Shown one piece after another: positions 32,682 to 39,904 of a stretch of DNA of 39,980 nt. Source of the DNA: Nitrososphaerota archaeon (lineage in GTDB: Archaea; Thermoproteota; Nitrososphaeria; Nitrososphaerales; Nitrosopumilaceae); assembly GCA_028866895.1 (NCBI GenBank), contig JAGWHF010000002.1, forward strand, positions 241,279 to 281,258, read 5' to 3'. A program made the position numbers and the translations under genes. Numbering within the stretch: position 1 is the first letter of the stretch; the number at the start of each line of letters is the position of its first letter. Under the pieces are notes generated by a model. It ran no database searches. It was not told where the DNA came from and saw only the letters and a list, made by a program, of their open reading frames with translations.

Positions 32682-33638
32682 TCACCCTTGCTGGATAGCT
32701 ATTTTTCCTAACTCCTTGGTGCCTTTGGCAGGATCTATTTTTTGATAAATCCTTTCACGTGCCATCAGGGGAGAAAATAATTTTTCACACCGTCTACCTA
32801 GCATCGTTTCATCCATCCCCAACACTAGATATCCCGTTGGTTTGAGGATTTGGTGGAATTTACTCAAAATAAGATCCTGTGCTTCCTTTTCGTAATAAAT
32901 CAGCACGTTCCTGCAAAAAATTGCGTCCAGCCCCCTTGCATCACTTGACAAAATATCAGACATTCCAAACGAGACCATGTTTTTTATAAACTGGCATATC
33001 TCGTACTCTTTATCTTCCTCCTCCCCGACCGGAGTGAAATGCTTTCCAATTACCTCTACCGGTAGATTCTCAAGGCTTTTTGACGGATATCTGCCAAGGC
33101 GCGCCCATTCGATGGCCTTTTGACTGATATCACTTGCGATTATCTCTACCGTCAAGTCCCTTGTTTTCTCGAGAACCCGTGAAAACATTATCGCGATAGA
33201 ATAAGGTTCTTCCCCTGACGCGCAGCCCGCACTCCACACCCTTATCTTGCCGCTTTGTCCAGCGTTAGAAATCATGCTTGGCACAATTGTCGAGCTAAAA
33301 ACCTCGTAAACGGTAGGGTCCCTAAAAAAATTTGTAACATTTATGGAGAACGACCTAAATAATTCCTCAAACTCCTTCCTGTTATTTTTTAAAAAATCCG
33401 CATAGTCTTGGTACGCACCTATCCCGAGGATGCTCATCCTTCTGTCAAGCCTCCTTTTGAGGAAATTTGCCTTGTACCTCGTAAAATCGAGTCCGTAACC
33501 TTCAAAGATTTTTGAAAATGAATCCAAAACCTCTCCAGCAGGGGGATCTTCCTGCCTCTGACTTGTTTCTTCCTCGAAGAATCCCTCGTATGGCATCCTA
33601 CCGTTTTTCTCCGATGCTCCCGCGTGCTGTTTCTCCAT
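32682..33638 (-). CDS. cheR: Chemotaxis protein methyltransferase CheR
   Basis: 318 residues. Methylates receptor glutamates using S-adenosylmethionine. An N-terminal extension of about 35 polar residues is followed by the CheR helical domain (FTRYKANFLKRRLDRRM) and the SAM-binding domain with VWSAGCASGEEPYSIAIM, then IIASDISQKAIEWARLG and LDAIFCRNVLIYYEKEAQD. Length without the extension is normal. It sits 3 nt after cheC. Confidence 0.95.
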   Translation of the reverse strand: MEKQHAGASEKNGRMPYEGFFEEETSQRQEDPPAGEVLDSFSKIFEGYGLDFTRYKANFLKRRLDRRMSILGIGAYQDYADFLKNNRKEFEELFRSFSINVTNFFRDPTVYEVFSSTIVPSMISNAGQSGKIRVWSAGCASGEEPYSIAIMFSRVLEKTRDLTVEIIASDISQKAIEWARLGRYPSKSLENLPVEVIGKHFTPVGEEEDKEYEICQFIKNMVSFGMSDILSSDARGLDAIFCRNVLIYYEKEAQDLILSKFHQILKPTGYLVLGMDETMLGRRCEKLFSPLMARERIYQKIDPAKGTKELGKIAIQQG

Positions 33639-33641
33639 TTT

Positions 33642-34241
33642 TCATCCCTTCCGACCCAGAAGTTTGCGCGCATTCTCCGGGTCTTGAATTATCAGCATGT
33701 GAACCCTTATACCACTACCTTTGCAGGAGAACTCCACCTCGGTCATGATGTCGCCTTCGGCGGGAACGAATTTGGAGACAATAGGATCAAACAGGGATGA
33801 GAACGGAGCCATGGCAAACCCTGGTGTGGAAAGGTCCACCTTCAGCCCCGTATGGTCAGACAGTGCATTGAAAAAGGAGCCAGACATTATATTTCCAACC
33901 TCTGATACTGCAGACTTTCCCAGGTCGTCAAGAGTTTCAACCGATTCCAGACACAAAAGTTTTGCAGCAATCATCTTTGCGTCTCTCTCAGGGATCGAAT
34001 ACAATATGCCCAATCGTATATCACCTCCCCCATGGAGGAAAACGCAGCAGAGGGCAAGATCCTTTGTATGATTCCTAACATCCTGAATCTCCCCAAGTCC
34101 CGTACGTGTTTTCGTAACGACATGACCCACGGGCTCCCCAATAAGTGCAGATAGCGCCACCGCGGTTTTTTCAGCTATGTAGGAGCTTAGGAGGTTTTCA
34201 AGAGAGCCCAGTTCAGCACTGTCAAGTGAAGCGATTTTCAT
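33642..34241 (-). CDS. cheC: CheY-P phosphatase CheC
   Basis: 199 residues. The C-terminal half contains the phosphatase helix SAVSEVGNIMSGSFFNALSD (Glu and Asn of the E-x2-N motif present). The equivalent N-terminal helix reads LLSSYIAEKTAVALSALIG, where Leu and Ser replace the Glu and Asn, so only one of the two active sites seems intact. CheC removes phosphate from CheY-P and is stimulated by CheD. It follows cheA by 1 nt. Confidence 0.9.
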   Translation of the reverse strand: MKIASLDSAELGSLENLLSSYIAEKTAVALSALIGEPVGHVVTKTRTGLGEIQDVRNHTKDLALCCVFLHGGGDIRLGILYSIPERDAKMIAAKLLCLESVETLDDLGKSAVSEVGNIMSGSFFNALSDHTGLKVDLSTPGFAMAPFSSLFDPIVSKFVPAEGDIMTEVEFSCKGSGIRVHMLIIQDPENARKLLGRKG

Positions 34242-34242
34242 T

Positions 34243-35811
34243 TCAATGCACCAACAACAGGGTAGGTTCCAAGATCAAGGCAACCTTTCCATCTGGAAGG
34301 ATCGTTGCGTTTGCAAAGTCAGCAAAAAGACCAGAAGATCCTTCCAGTCGCTTTATTACAATTTCCTGCTCCTTTTCCAGAGAGTCAACCACTAGGCCGT
34401 ACGGTGCGCCTTCCTTGTTTACCACAATGATGTTTACCTGTCCGTCCTTTCTGCAACTATCATTTGTCAATCCAAGCACTTCGGAAGCTCTTACGACTGG
34501 CATTATCCTTCCCCTCAAATTTATCATCTCCCTCCCGTGAACCCGCTGAATCTCCCTGCTATCGACAGTGACTGTGGAAGAAATGCTCGACATTGGCATG
34601 ATGAATTTCTGATTGGAGACGTTCACAAGCAGTCCGCCTATCACAGCCAAGCTGGTAGGTATCGTCAGTACGATTCTAGTTCCCTTGCCTTTTTCAGTCC
34701 GTATCTTAACCTGTCCTCCCACGTTTTTTACCTGAGTGATGACGACATCCATTCCGACACCCCTGCCGGAGATGTCAGTTATTTCCTTCGCTGTTGAGAG
34801 TCCCGGGGTACCTACCAGCCCTATTATGTCCTCATCCGACATCGTCTCCACCTCTTCCCTTGTCTTGACCTTCCTTTCGACTGCCTTACTCTTGATTGCT
34901 TCCAAGTCAAACCCACGTCCGTCGTCCCCAACCTCGATCTCAACCTTCTGGCCAACCCTTCTTGCCCTAAGATGGATGGTTCCAACAGCCGGTTTGCCCA
35001 AAGCTTCCCGCTCCTCTGCCTTTTCAAGCCCATGGTCTACCGAATTTCTGAGCATGTGCAGGACAGGTTCCATTATGGCATCGAGTACAGTCCTGTCCAA
35101 CTCTATGCCAGAATCCTCAGTCTCCATCCTTACCTTTTTTCCAAGCGATGTGGAAAGATCTCTCACCATTCTTGAAAACCTGTTAAATATCTGTTCAATC
35201 GGGACCAGTCTTATCTGCATCGTGTGGTACTGAAGGTCGGCAACCAGCCTGCCGAGGGTCATCAGAACATCCCTCCCCTCGCCCATTTTGTGGGACTGTA
35301 GCACCATATCCAGTTGCATCTTCGAGATCATTATCTGACCCACCAGATTTACTAGCGAGTCAAGATCCTGCATTTTTACCCTTACCGTGGGGGTTTGTGC
35401 AGGTTTGTGCGGACTATCTTGTCCACCTACAGCCTCAGGCTTTATTGAGCCCGGATTCCTTACCTGTTCTAAAAATCCTTCCAGATCAATTCGCTTTGTC
35501 TCGTCACTGACCAGTTCCCTTAGGTGATCCACACCAAGAAGAAGGACATTGCCCAATCCCGCAGATATGGAGGTCTCTCCCTGTCTTAATTTTTCAAAAA
35601 TCCCCTCAATTGCCTTGCAGATCTCGGTAATCTGACCATACTGCATGGTGGCAGCCATTCCCTTAAGGGTGTGGGCAGATCGGAACAGGACGTCCACATG
35701 CTCCTTTACCGACGGCTCCTCCTCCAGTTTAACAAGGTAAAGACTCAGGTTATCCACATGTTCCAAAGCTTCCTGTACAAACAGTTCTCGATACTTGCTG
35801 TTCTCAGACAC
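34243..35811 (-). CDS. cheA: Chemotaxis histidine kinase CheA
   Basis: 522 residues. The P1 (Hpt) domain has FRSAHTLKGMAATM with His47 as the phosphorylated residue. A short linker (about 105-140, rich in Pro, Gln and Gly) leads straight into the P3 dimerisation helices (MQDLDSLVNLVGQIMISKM). P4 has LRNSVDHGLEKAEEREALGKP, GDDGRGFD, GTPGLSTA and GRGVGMDVV; P5 is CheW-like (VSNQKFIMPMSSISSTV). There is no clear P2 CheY/CheB-docking domain. The start is GTG at 35809-35811, overlapping the cheB end by 8 nt. Confidence 0.95.
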   Translation of the reverse strand: MSENSKYRELFVQEALEHVDNLSLYLVKLEEEPSVKEHVDVLFRSAHTLKGMAATMQYGQITEICKAIEGIFEKLRQGETSISAGLGNVLLLGVDHLRELVSDETKRIDLEGFLEQVRNPGSIKPEAVGGQDSPHKPAQTPTVRVKMQDLDSLVNLVGQIMISKMQLDMVLQSHKMGEGRDVLMTLGRLVADLQYHTMQIRLVPIEQIFNRFSRMVRDLSTSLGKKVRMETEDSGIELDRTVLDAIMEPVLHMLRNSVDHGLEKAEEREALGKPAVGTIHLRARRVGQKVEIEVGDDGRGFDLEAIKSKAVERKVKTREEVETMSDEDIIGLVGTPGLSTAKEITDISGRGVGMDVVITQVKNVGGQVKIRTEKGKGTRIVLTIPTSLAVIGGLLVNVSNQKFIMPMSSISSTVTVDSREIQRVHGREMINLRGRIMPVVRASEVLGLTNDSCRKDGQVNIIVVNKEGAPYGLVVDSLEKEQEIVIKRLEGSSGLFADFANATILPDGKVALILEPTLLLVH

Positions 35812-36862
35812 CTCTTACCACCCTGGCTATCTCGTTTGCGATCTCCCCAGCCCCCACCATCCTGTCCACTGCATGGAGGTCGTTTGCAGCCTTTGCCATG
35901 CCGAAAACCACCGATGTGGATTCATCTTGCGCCAGGGTGATTCCGTGCCTTTTCTTTATCATCTTCATCCCGAATGCGCCATCCTGACCCATTCCAGAAA
36001 GGAGGACTCCGATCGTATCTGCCCCAAATACTTCCGACGCCGAGACCATTGTGACGTTTATTGCAGGCCTTACACCAAACCTCTTCGGCCCCTGGTTGAG
36101 GGCAATCCTGCGATTATTTGATACCTCCATGTGCATGTCTCCAGGTGCGAGCAAGGCAACTCCCTCCCTTATCAAGTCGTTCTGCTCGGCCTCCTTGACA
36201 TGTATCTTGGAAACCTCATTGAGTCTTTCTGAGAAGGATGTTACAAAATCCTTGGACATGTGTTGTACTATCAAAAAACCAGCGGGTAGATCCTCCGGCA
36301 TCTCAGACAATATGTCAGATATGACCCGAGGGGCACCCGTAGAAGCACCAATGACAACCACCTTTGAAGCCATGTTGCAGGAAAATTTTTCCTTGATTGC
36401 AGGAGGCCTCAACTTTGAGATTGCCTTTGGAACAAGCATTTCAGGGTTTGATCTTGAGGCTACCTCTATCTTCGATACCAAAATAGACTTGAGATTTTTC
36501 AAAATTTCACTGCCATCCTGCGGAATTGGAACAAAATCCACGGCCCCAAGCTCCAGTGAATCAAGAATGAGCTTCGTCCCAGACTTGCTGTAATTGCTTA
36601 CCACTATTATGTTGACTGTTCTTTCCCTCATGACATTCTCTATGAATGACAGTCCGTCCATATTTGGCATCTCAAGGTCTAGCAATACGACATCAACAGC
36701 AACATGCCTGATTTTCCGCATTGCCTCCAGCCCGTCCCGCGCCGTTTCTACCACTTTTATGTTGGTCTCGCCCGCAAGAAGGTCCTTTAGGAGCTCTATC
36801 ATGTATGCAGAATCATTTACTATCATGATGCGTATCTGGTTTTTTTCGGATGATACCATCAT
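35804..36862 (-). CDS. cheB: Chemotaxis response regulator methylesterase CheB
   Basis: 352 residues. The N-terminal receiver has IMIVNDSAYM (acid pair Asn16/Asp17, where Asp-Asp is usual), VVLLDLEMPNMDG (Asp62) and VVSNYS. After a linker (about 130-165) comes the methylesterase domain with VVIGASTGAPRVI (nucleophilic Ser), LIVQHMSKDF (His) and LSGMGQDGAFGM (Asp). It removes receptor methyl groups when phosphorylated by CheA. It begins 2 nt after the cheY stop and overlaps cheA. Confidence 0.95.
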   Translation of the reverse strand: MMVSSEKNQIRIMIVNDSAYMIELLKDLLAGETNIKVVETARDGLEAMRKIRHVAVDVVLLDLEMPNMDGLSFIENVMRERTVNIIVVSNYSKSGTKLILDSLELGAVDFVPIPQDGSEILKNLKSILVSKIEVASRSNPEMLVPKAISKLRPPAIKEKFSCNMASKVVVIGASTGAPRVISDILSEMPEDLPAGFLIVQHMSKDFVTSFSERLNEVSKIHVKEAEQNDLIREGVALLAPGDMHMEVSNNRRIALNQGPKRFGVRPAINVTMVSASEVFGADTIGVLLSGMGQDGAFGMKMIKKRHGITLAQDESTSVVFGMAKAANDLHAVDRMVGAGEIANEIARVVRGV

Positions 36863-36864
36863 GC

Positions 36865-37197
36865 CTATCTTGCCCTGATAACCTTGCTAATCACCATTGC
36901 TACATTTGATCTGTCAAAAGGCTTAACCACGTAGTCCCTTGCCCCGGCCCTTATCGCATCCTGTACGATGTGCTTCTGCTCAACCGACGTCACCATGACC
37001 ACCTTTGCTCTAGGATTGATCTGTATTATCGCCTTGAGGGCCTGTATTCCGTCAGCCTTTGGCATGTTGACGTCCATGGTGACAATATCCGGCTTTACCT
37101 GCCTGTATGACTCTACAGCCGCAACGCCATCTCCTGCCTCGTAAACCTGCGAGACAAGCCCGTGTGATACAAGGATGTCCTTCAGGACAACCCTCAT
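36865..37197 (-). CDS. cheY: Chemotaxis response regulator CheY, start codon unresolved
   Basis: Receiver protein carrying the CheA signal to the motor. From the only usual in-frame start (ATG at 37195-37197) the product has 110 residues and lacks the first beta strand and acid pair. The in-frame codons just upstream, 37198-37230, encode VKVLIVDDASF, exactly the missing part, so the true protein is about 121-128 residues. Yet between the cheW TGA (37252-37254) and that ATG there is no in-frame ATG, GTG or TTG. VTMDVNMPKADG carries the phosphorylated Asp, VVMVTSVEQ the Thr/Ser and YVVKPFDRS the Lys. cheW and cheY share one frame separated only by the TGA and 17 further codons. Confidence 0.85.
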   Translation of the reverse strand: MRVVLKDILVSHGLVSQVYEAGDGVAAVESYRQVKPDIVTMDVNMPKADGIQALKAIIQINPRAKVVMVTSVEQKHIVQDAIRAGARDYVVKPFDRSNVAMVISKVIRAR

Positions 37198-37251
37198 GAA
37201 AGACGCGTCATCAACAATTAAGACCTTTACTGCACTCGTTGTAGAAAAATC

Positions 37252-37734
37252 TCACACCCCCTTTATTGCATCTGCACTGCCATCATCCAGTAACTTTACG
37301 ATATCAAGAAGCACTATCAACCTGCCAGATGTCTTTGCAACCCCCTTTATGTATTCGAGAGACTCGAACCCTCCTGAAAGGTGTGTCTCTACCTCTTTTA
37401 GCGGAATGCGCATGACTTGGTCCACCTCATCAATCAAAAGTCCGACGAGTTTGCCATTTGCCTCCGATACCAGGATTCTTGCCTTTGGATTCAATTCGCC
37501 CAGTCCGAGGCCAAGCTTTTCCTTCATATCTATGACCGGAATTATAGTTCCCCTCAGGTTCATCACCCCCCTGACGAATCTTTTTGCATTTGGAACCTTA
37601 GTGACTGATTCCAATGGTCTAATCTCCCTTACCTGTTCTATACTAACACCGTAATCCTCCTTCCTGCCCCCCCTGCCATCCCGAAGACAAAACGCCACCA
37701 CCTGCAGATTGTCCTCGATTAATGTCTCGCTCAT
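37252..37734 (-). CDS. cheW: Chemotaxis adaptor CheW
   Basis: 160 residues; couples CheA to the receptors. It shows VVAFCLRDGRGGRKEDYGVSIEQVREI, RFVRGVMNLRGTIIPVIDMKEKLG (the core CheW signature) and a C-terminal beta barrel with GRLIVLLDIVKLL. A Gly/Arg-rich loop in the first strand pair (DGRGGRKEDY) is slightly longer than usual. It begins 2 nt after the MCP stop. Its TGA is followed in the same frame by the cheY N-terminus. Confidence 0.95.
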   Translation of the reverse strand: MSETLIEDNLQVVAFCLRDGRGGRKEDYGVSIEQVREIRPLESVTKVPNAKRFVRGVMNLRGTIIPVIDMKEKLGLGLGELNPKARILVSEANGKLVGLLIDEVDQVMRIPLKEVETHLSGGFESLEYIKGVAKTSGRLIVLLDIVKLLDDGSADAIKGV

Positions 37735-37736
37735 CC

Positions 37737-39077
37737 CTATGCCAGAGCCTCCTCTCCCCTCGCTTTCTGAATGTCGGCAAGGATCGCCCCTTCAGGAAGT
37801 CTGAACCCAGACGCAATCTTGGAGAGATTATCAGCCATACTTGCCATCTTTTGTACGGAAGCTGCGATCTCCTGCGTCCCAGCGGTCTGCTGTTCTGTTG
37901 CAGCAGATGCCTCTTCGGTAGCAGATGCATTTTGTTCCGAAACTGCGGCGATCTCAGAGGCTGATCTTGACAGCTTCTCTATTTCGGCAACCTGGGTTTG
38001 CGTGGTGTTTGCCACATCCATCACGTTTACTGAAACTTCCTTTACCTTTGCAGCAATCTCGTTGAGGGCCTTTAATGCCTTGTCAATCACAACCCTCCCC
38101 TCAGAAACCTCCTTGCTTCCACCCTCGATACTCTCAACCGTTGCCTTGGCATCATCCTGAATCTGTCTTATCAATGCGTCTATCTCCTCAGACGATTTTG
38201 CGGAGCCTTCTGCAAGCCTTTTTACCTCATCTGCAACCACGGCAAAGCCCCTTCCCGCCTCGCCTGCACGCGCGGCCTCTATTGCAGCGTTCAATGCGAG
38301 AAGGTTTGTCTGGTCGGCGATCTTCCTTATTACATCAAGTACAGATGTTATCTGCCCGCTCCTTTCAGCCAACTCCCTTATCTTGGTAGCAGACTCGTTT
38401 GTGACGCTGATTATTTTTGACATCCTAAAATCAGCCTCTGATGCCGATTTTGAACCTGTCTCTGAGATCATTCCGACATCCCTTGTCAGACTGGCTGTAG
38501 ATGCTGCCTTTAGTGCAAGGTTCTTCATGTCCTTGCTTAGTTTCGTCACCACTCTACTGGTCTCTTCCAATTCATGGGCCTGCGTCTGTGAGCCCTTAGA
38601 AATCTGCTGTATTGTCGACGAAATCTGTTGGACCGAGGAGTTCATCTGCTCAGTAGATGAAGCAACTTGTTCCGAATTTGATGCAACAAGCGATGAGCTG
38701 TCTCGTACCTGTTTTACTAACAACCTGAGATTTACAATCATGTGATTGAATGCTCTCGTCAGTTTGCCCACCTCGTCGTTTGATTTTGATTCCATGGTTT
38801 CTACCGTCAAGTCTCCCTTGCCAATCTTCTCAGCCATGGTTGCCATCCTCAGTATAGGTTTTGTAATAGAACGGGCTACAAAATAAGCTGGAATTCCCAC
38901 CACCGCCTGCATCACTATGCCTGTCAAGACGTAATGGATCGTGTTGTCAGCACCTCCGTTTCCTCCCGCAGAATAGCTGGAAAGGGAAACAGTAGCAATG
39001 GAGACGGCAGACGCCACGTTAACCATTGCGTTTATTTTCGTCTTCAGTCCAATCTTGAAAATTCGATCCAAACTCAT
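37737..39077 (-). CDS. Methyl-accepting chemotaxis protein without an external sensor domain
   Basis: 446 residues. Two membrane helices (about residues 16-36 and 49-68) are joined by only a dozen residues (AGGNGGADNTIH), so there is no room for an extracellular ligand domain. A HAMP domain follows (about 69-123, RSITKPILRMATMAEKIGKGDL), then the long coiled-coil signalling domain whose hairpin tip reads IADQTNLLALNAAIEAARAG and GRGFAVVADEVKRLAE. Methylation sites probably lie in the Ala/Glu/Gln-rich segments on each side. It may sense membrane or internal signals, or take input through partner proteins. It is the first gene of the che operon. Confidence 0.93.
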   Translation of the reverse strand: MSLDRIFKIGLKTKINAMVNVASAVSIATVSLSSYSAGGNGGADNTIHYVLTGIVMQAVVGIPAYFVARSITKPILRMATMAEKIGKGDLTVETMESKSNDEVGKLTRAFNHMIVNLRLLVKQVRDSSSLVASNSEQVASSTEQMNSSVQQISSTIQQISKGSQTQAHELEETSRVVTKLSKDMKNLALKAASTASLTRDVGMISETGSKSASEADFRMSKIISVTNESATKIRELAERSGQITSVLDVIRKIADQTNLLALNAAIEAARAGEAGRGFAVVADEVKRLAEGSAKSSEEIDALIRQIQDDAKATVESIEGGSKEVSEGRVVIDKALKALNEIAAKVKEVSVNVMDVANTTQTQVAEIEKLSRSASEIAAVSEQNASATEEASAATEQQTAGTQEIAASVQKMASMADNLSKIASGFRLPEGAILADIQKARGEEALA

Positions 39078-39121
39078 AGCTGCGACGGCATTTTTTATCT
39101 AGCTACAAATAATATGTTCAC

Positions 39122-39142
39122 GTTTGTTTGATTTGATCATAC
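39122..39142. promoter_or_regulatory. GTTTGT-N9-ACAAAC operator-like site, copy 7
   Basis: Arms GTTTGT (perfect) and TCATAC (3 of 6). The centre at 39132 is 55 nt before the MCP ATG and about 22 bp before the TATA-like CATATTATTTG (39106-39116 region on the minus strand). It would control the whole che operon. Confidence 0.4.
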
Positions 39143-39199
39143 AAAAACTGCCGCTCGTCTACACTCTGAAACCCAGCTGACTGTCCTGGCAGTTAAAAA

Positions 39200-39460
39200 T
39201 CAGACCCCGTTTGTCAGACTTTTCCTAAGTTCCTCTTGCACTTCCAACGCACGCAGCTTTGAATTAACGATGCTGTGAAGCATTTCTTCATCCCGCCTAT
39301 TCAACGCCCGTTCCTCCAGCTTTTGAAGTTCTTTTTTCACGTATTCTATGTGCAAGAGTCCCCATCTGTACCCGTCCTCCCTGCTTATGGATTCAGGCTC
39401 GTGCCTTCCAAGGAATCTCCAAATCCCATCAAACGCCTCGCCGCCAGTGCTATCATGCAT
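39200..39460 (-). CDS. Hypothetical helical protein, 86 residues
   Basis: Soluble, mostly helical. The segment DGYRWGLLHIEYVKKELQKLEERALNRRDEEML is a probable coiled coil. No domain is recognised. It lies upstream of the che operon on the same strand (122 nt before the MCP), with its own TATA-like CTTAAAATAT close to the ATG at 39458-39460, and opposite to the archaellin gene. A role in taxis is possible by position only. Confidence 0.6.
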   Translation of the reverse strand: MHDSTGGEAFDGIWRFLGRHEPESISREDGYRWGLLHIEYVKKELQKLEERALNRRDEEMLHSIVNSKLRALEVQEELRKSLTNGV

Positions 39461-39848
39461 ATTTTAAGGTCAAGATTCATGAATTAAAACGATTAGGCAA
39501 TTTCCCTTGAAATAATACTCCTTTTTGGAACTTGATGTCATATTTCTGGTACCAGTCCCATTCATTTTCAATATTTAGAGCGACCCGGCGAGTTCTAGAC
39601 GAAGAACAGACAGTGCGAGACATAAGGAACTCAATTAGGTTTCTCAGGCTTCAATTGCGGCCTCCCCGGGTCAGTCTTGCCCATGACGAAAGCACACGGT
39701 AGCAAAAACCAACAGCCGTTTTAATACCTATTTCCCGAATGCAGAACATATTCCCTACAAACCAAGTGCCTGACAAACGGCAAAACCGCAAGCCATGAGC
39801 CTTCGGCTTCCCCAGGCCTATCGTCCTATGTCTCTCCCAACAATTTCG

Positions 39849-39869
39849 GTTTGTTCAAAAAAGACAAAC
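39849..39869. promoter_or_regulatory. GTTTGT-N9-ACAAAC operator-like dyad, copy 8 (perfect)
   Basis: Both arms perfect around TCAAAAAAG. The centre at 39859 is 46 nt before the archaellin ATG and about 18 bp before the putative TATA element GGATAATAC. It is the second exact copy in the window. Confidence 0.6.
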
Positions 39870-39902
39870 TTGTGGATAATACCCCAGACATTTATCCACA
39901 AG
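39869..39902. promoter_or_regulatory. 11-bp inverted repeat enclosing the archaellin core promoter
   Basis: Arms CTTGTGGATAA (39869-39879) and TTATCCACAAG (39892-39902) are perfect, with a 12-nt spacer. The left arm overlaps the putative TATA element (GGATAATAC, about 28 nt before the ATG) and the right arm ends 2 nt before the ATG, so the repeat spans TATA to transcription start. It could be an operator blocking the core promoter or, if transcription begins further upstream, an RNA hairpin at the start codon. Confidence 0.55.
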
Positions 39903-39904
39903 CA

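Larger units (their letters stand above)
39461..39904. other. 444-nt intergenic region before the archaellin gene
   Basis: No coding pattern. A TATA-like TTTTAATAC near 39718-39726 precedes a segment with pairing potential: GCCTG (39768-39772) with CAGGC (39813-39817) encloses CGG-CAAAA-CCG (39778-39788) and AAGCC/GGCTT (39790-39794 with 39805-39809), a small three-way-junction layout. This could be a leader or small RNA, but the helices are short. The dyad and inverted repeat at the right end are listed separately. Confidence 0.4.

Noticed and set aside
39892-39900. TTATCCACA, an exact bacterial DnaA box
   Set aside because: Archaea lack DnaA; the sequence is one arm of the inverted repeat at the archaellin promoter, so an origin reading is not justified.
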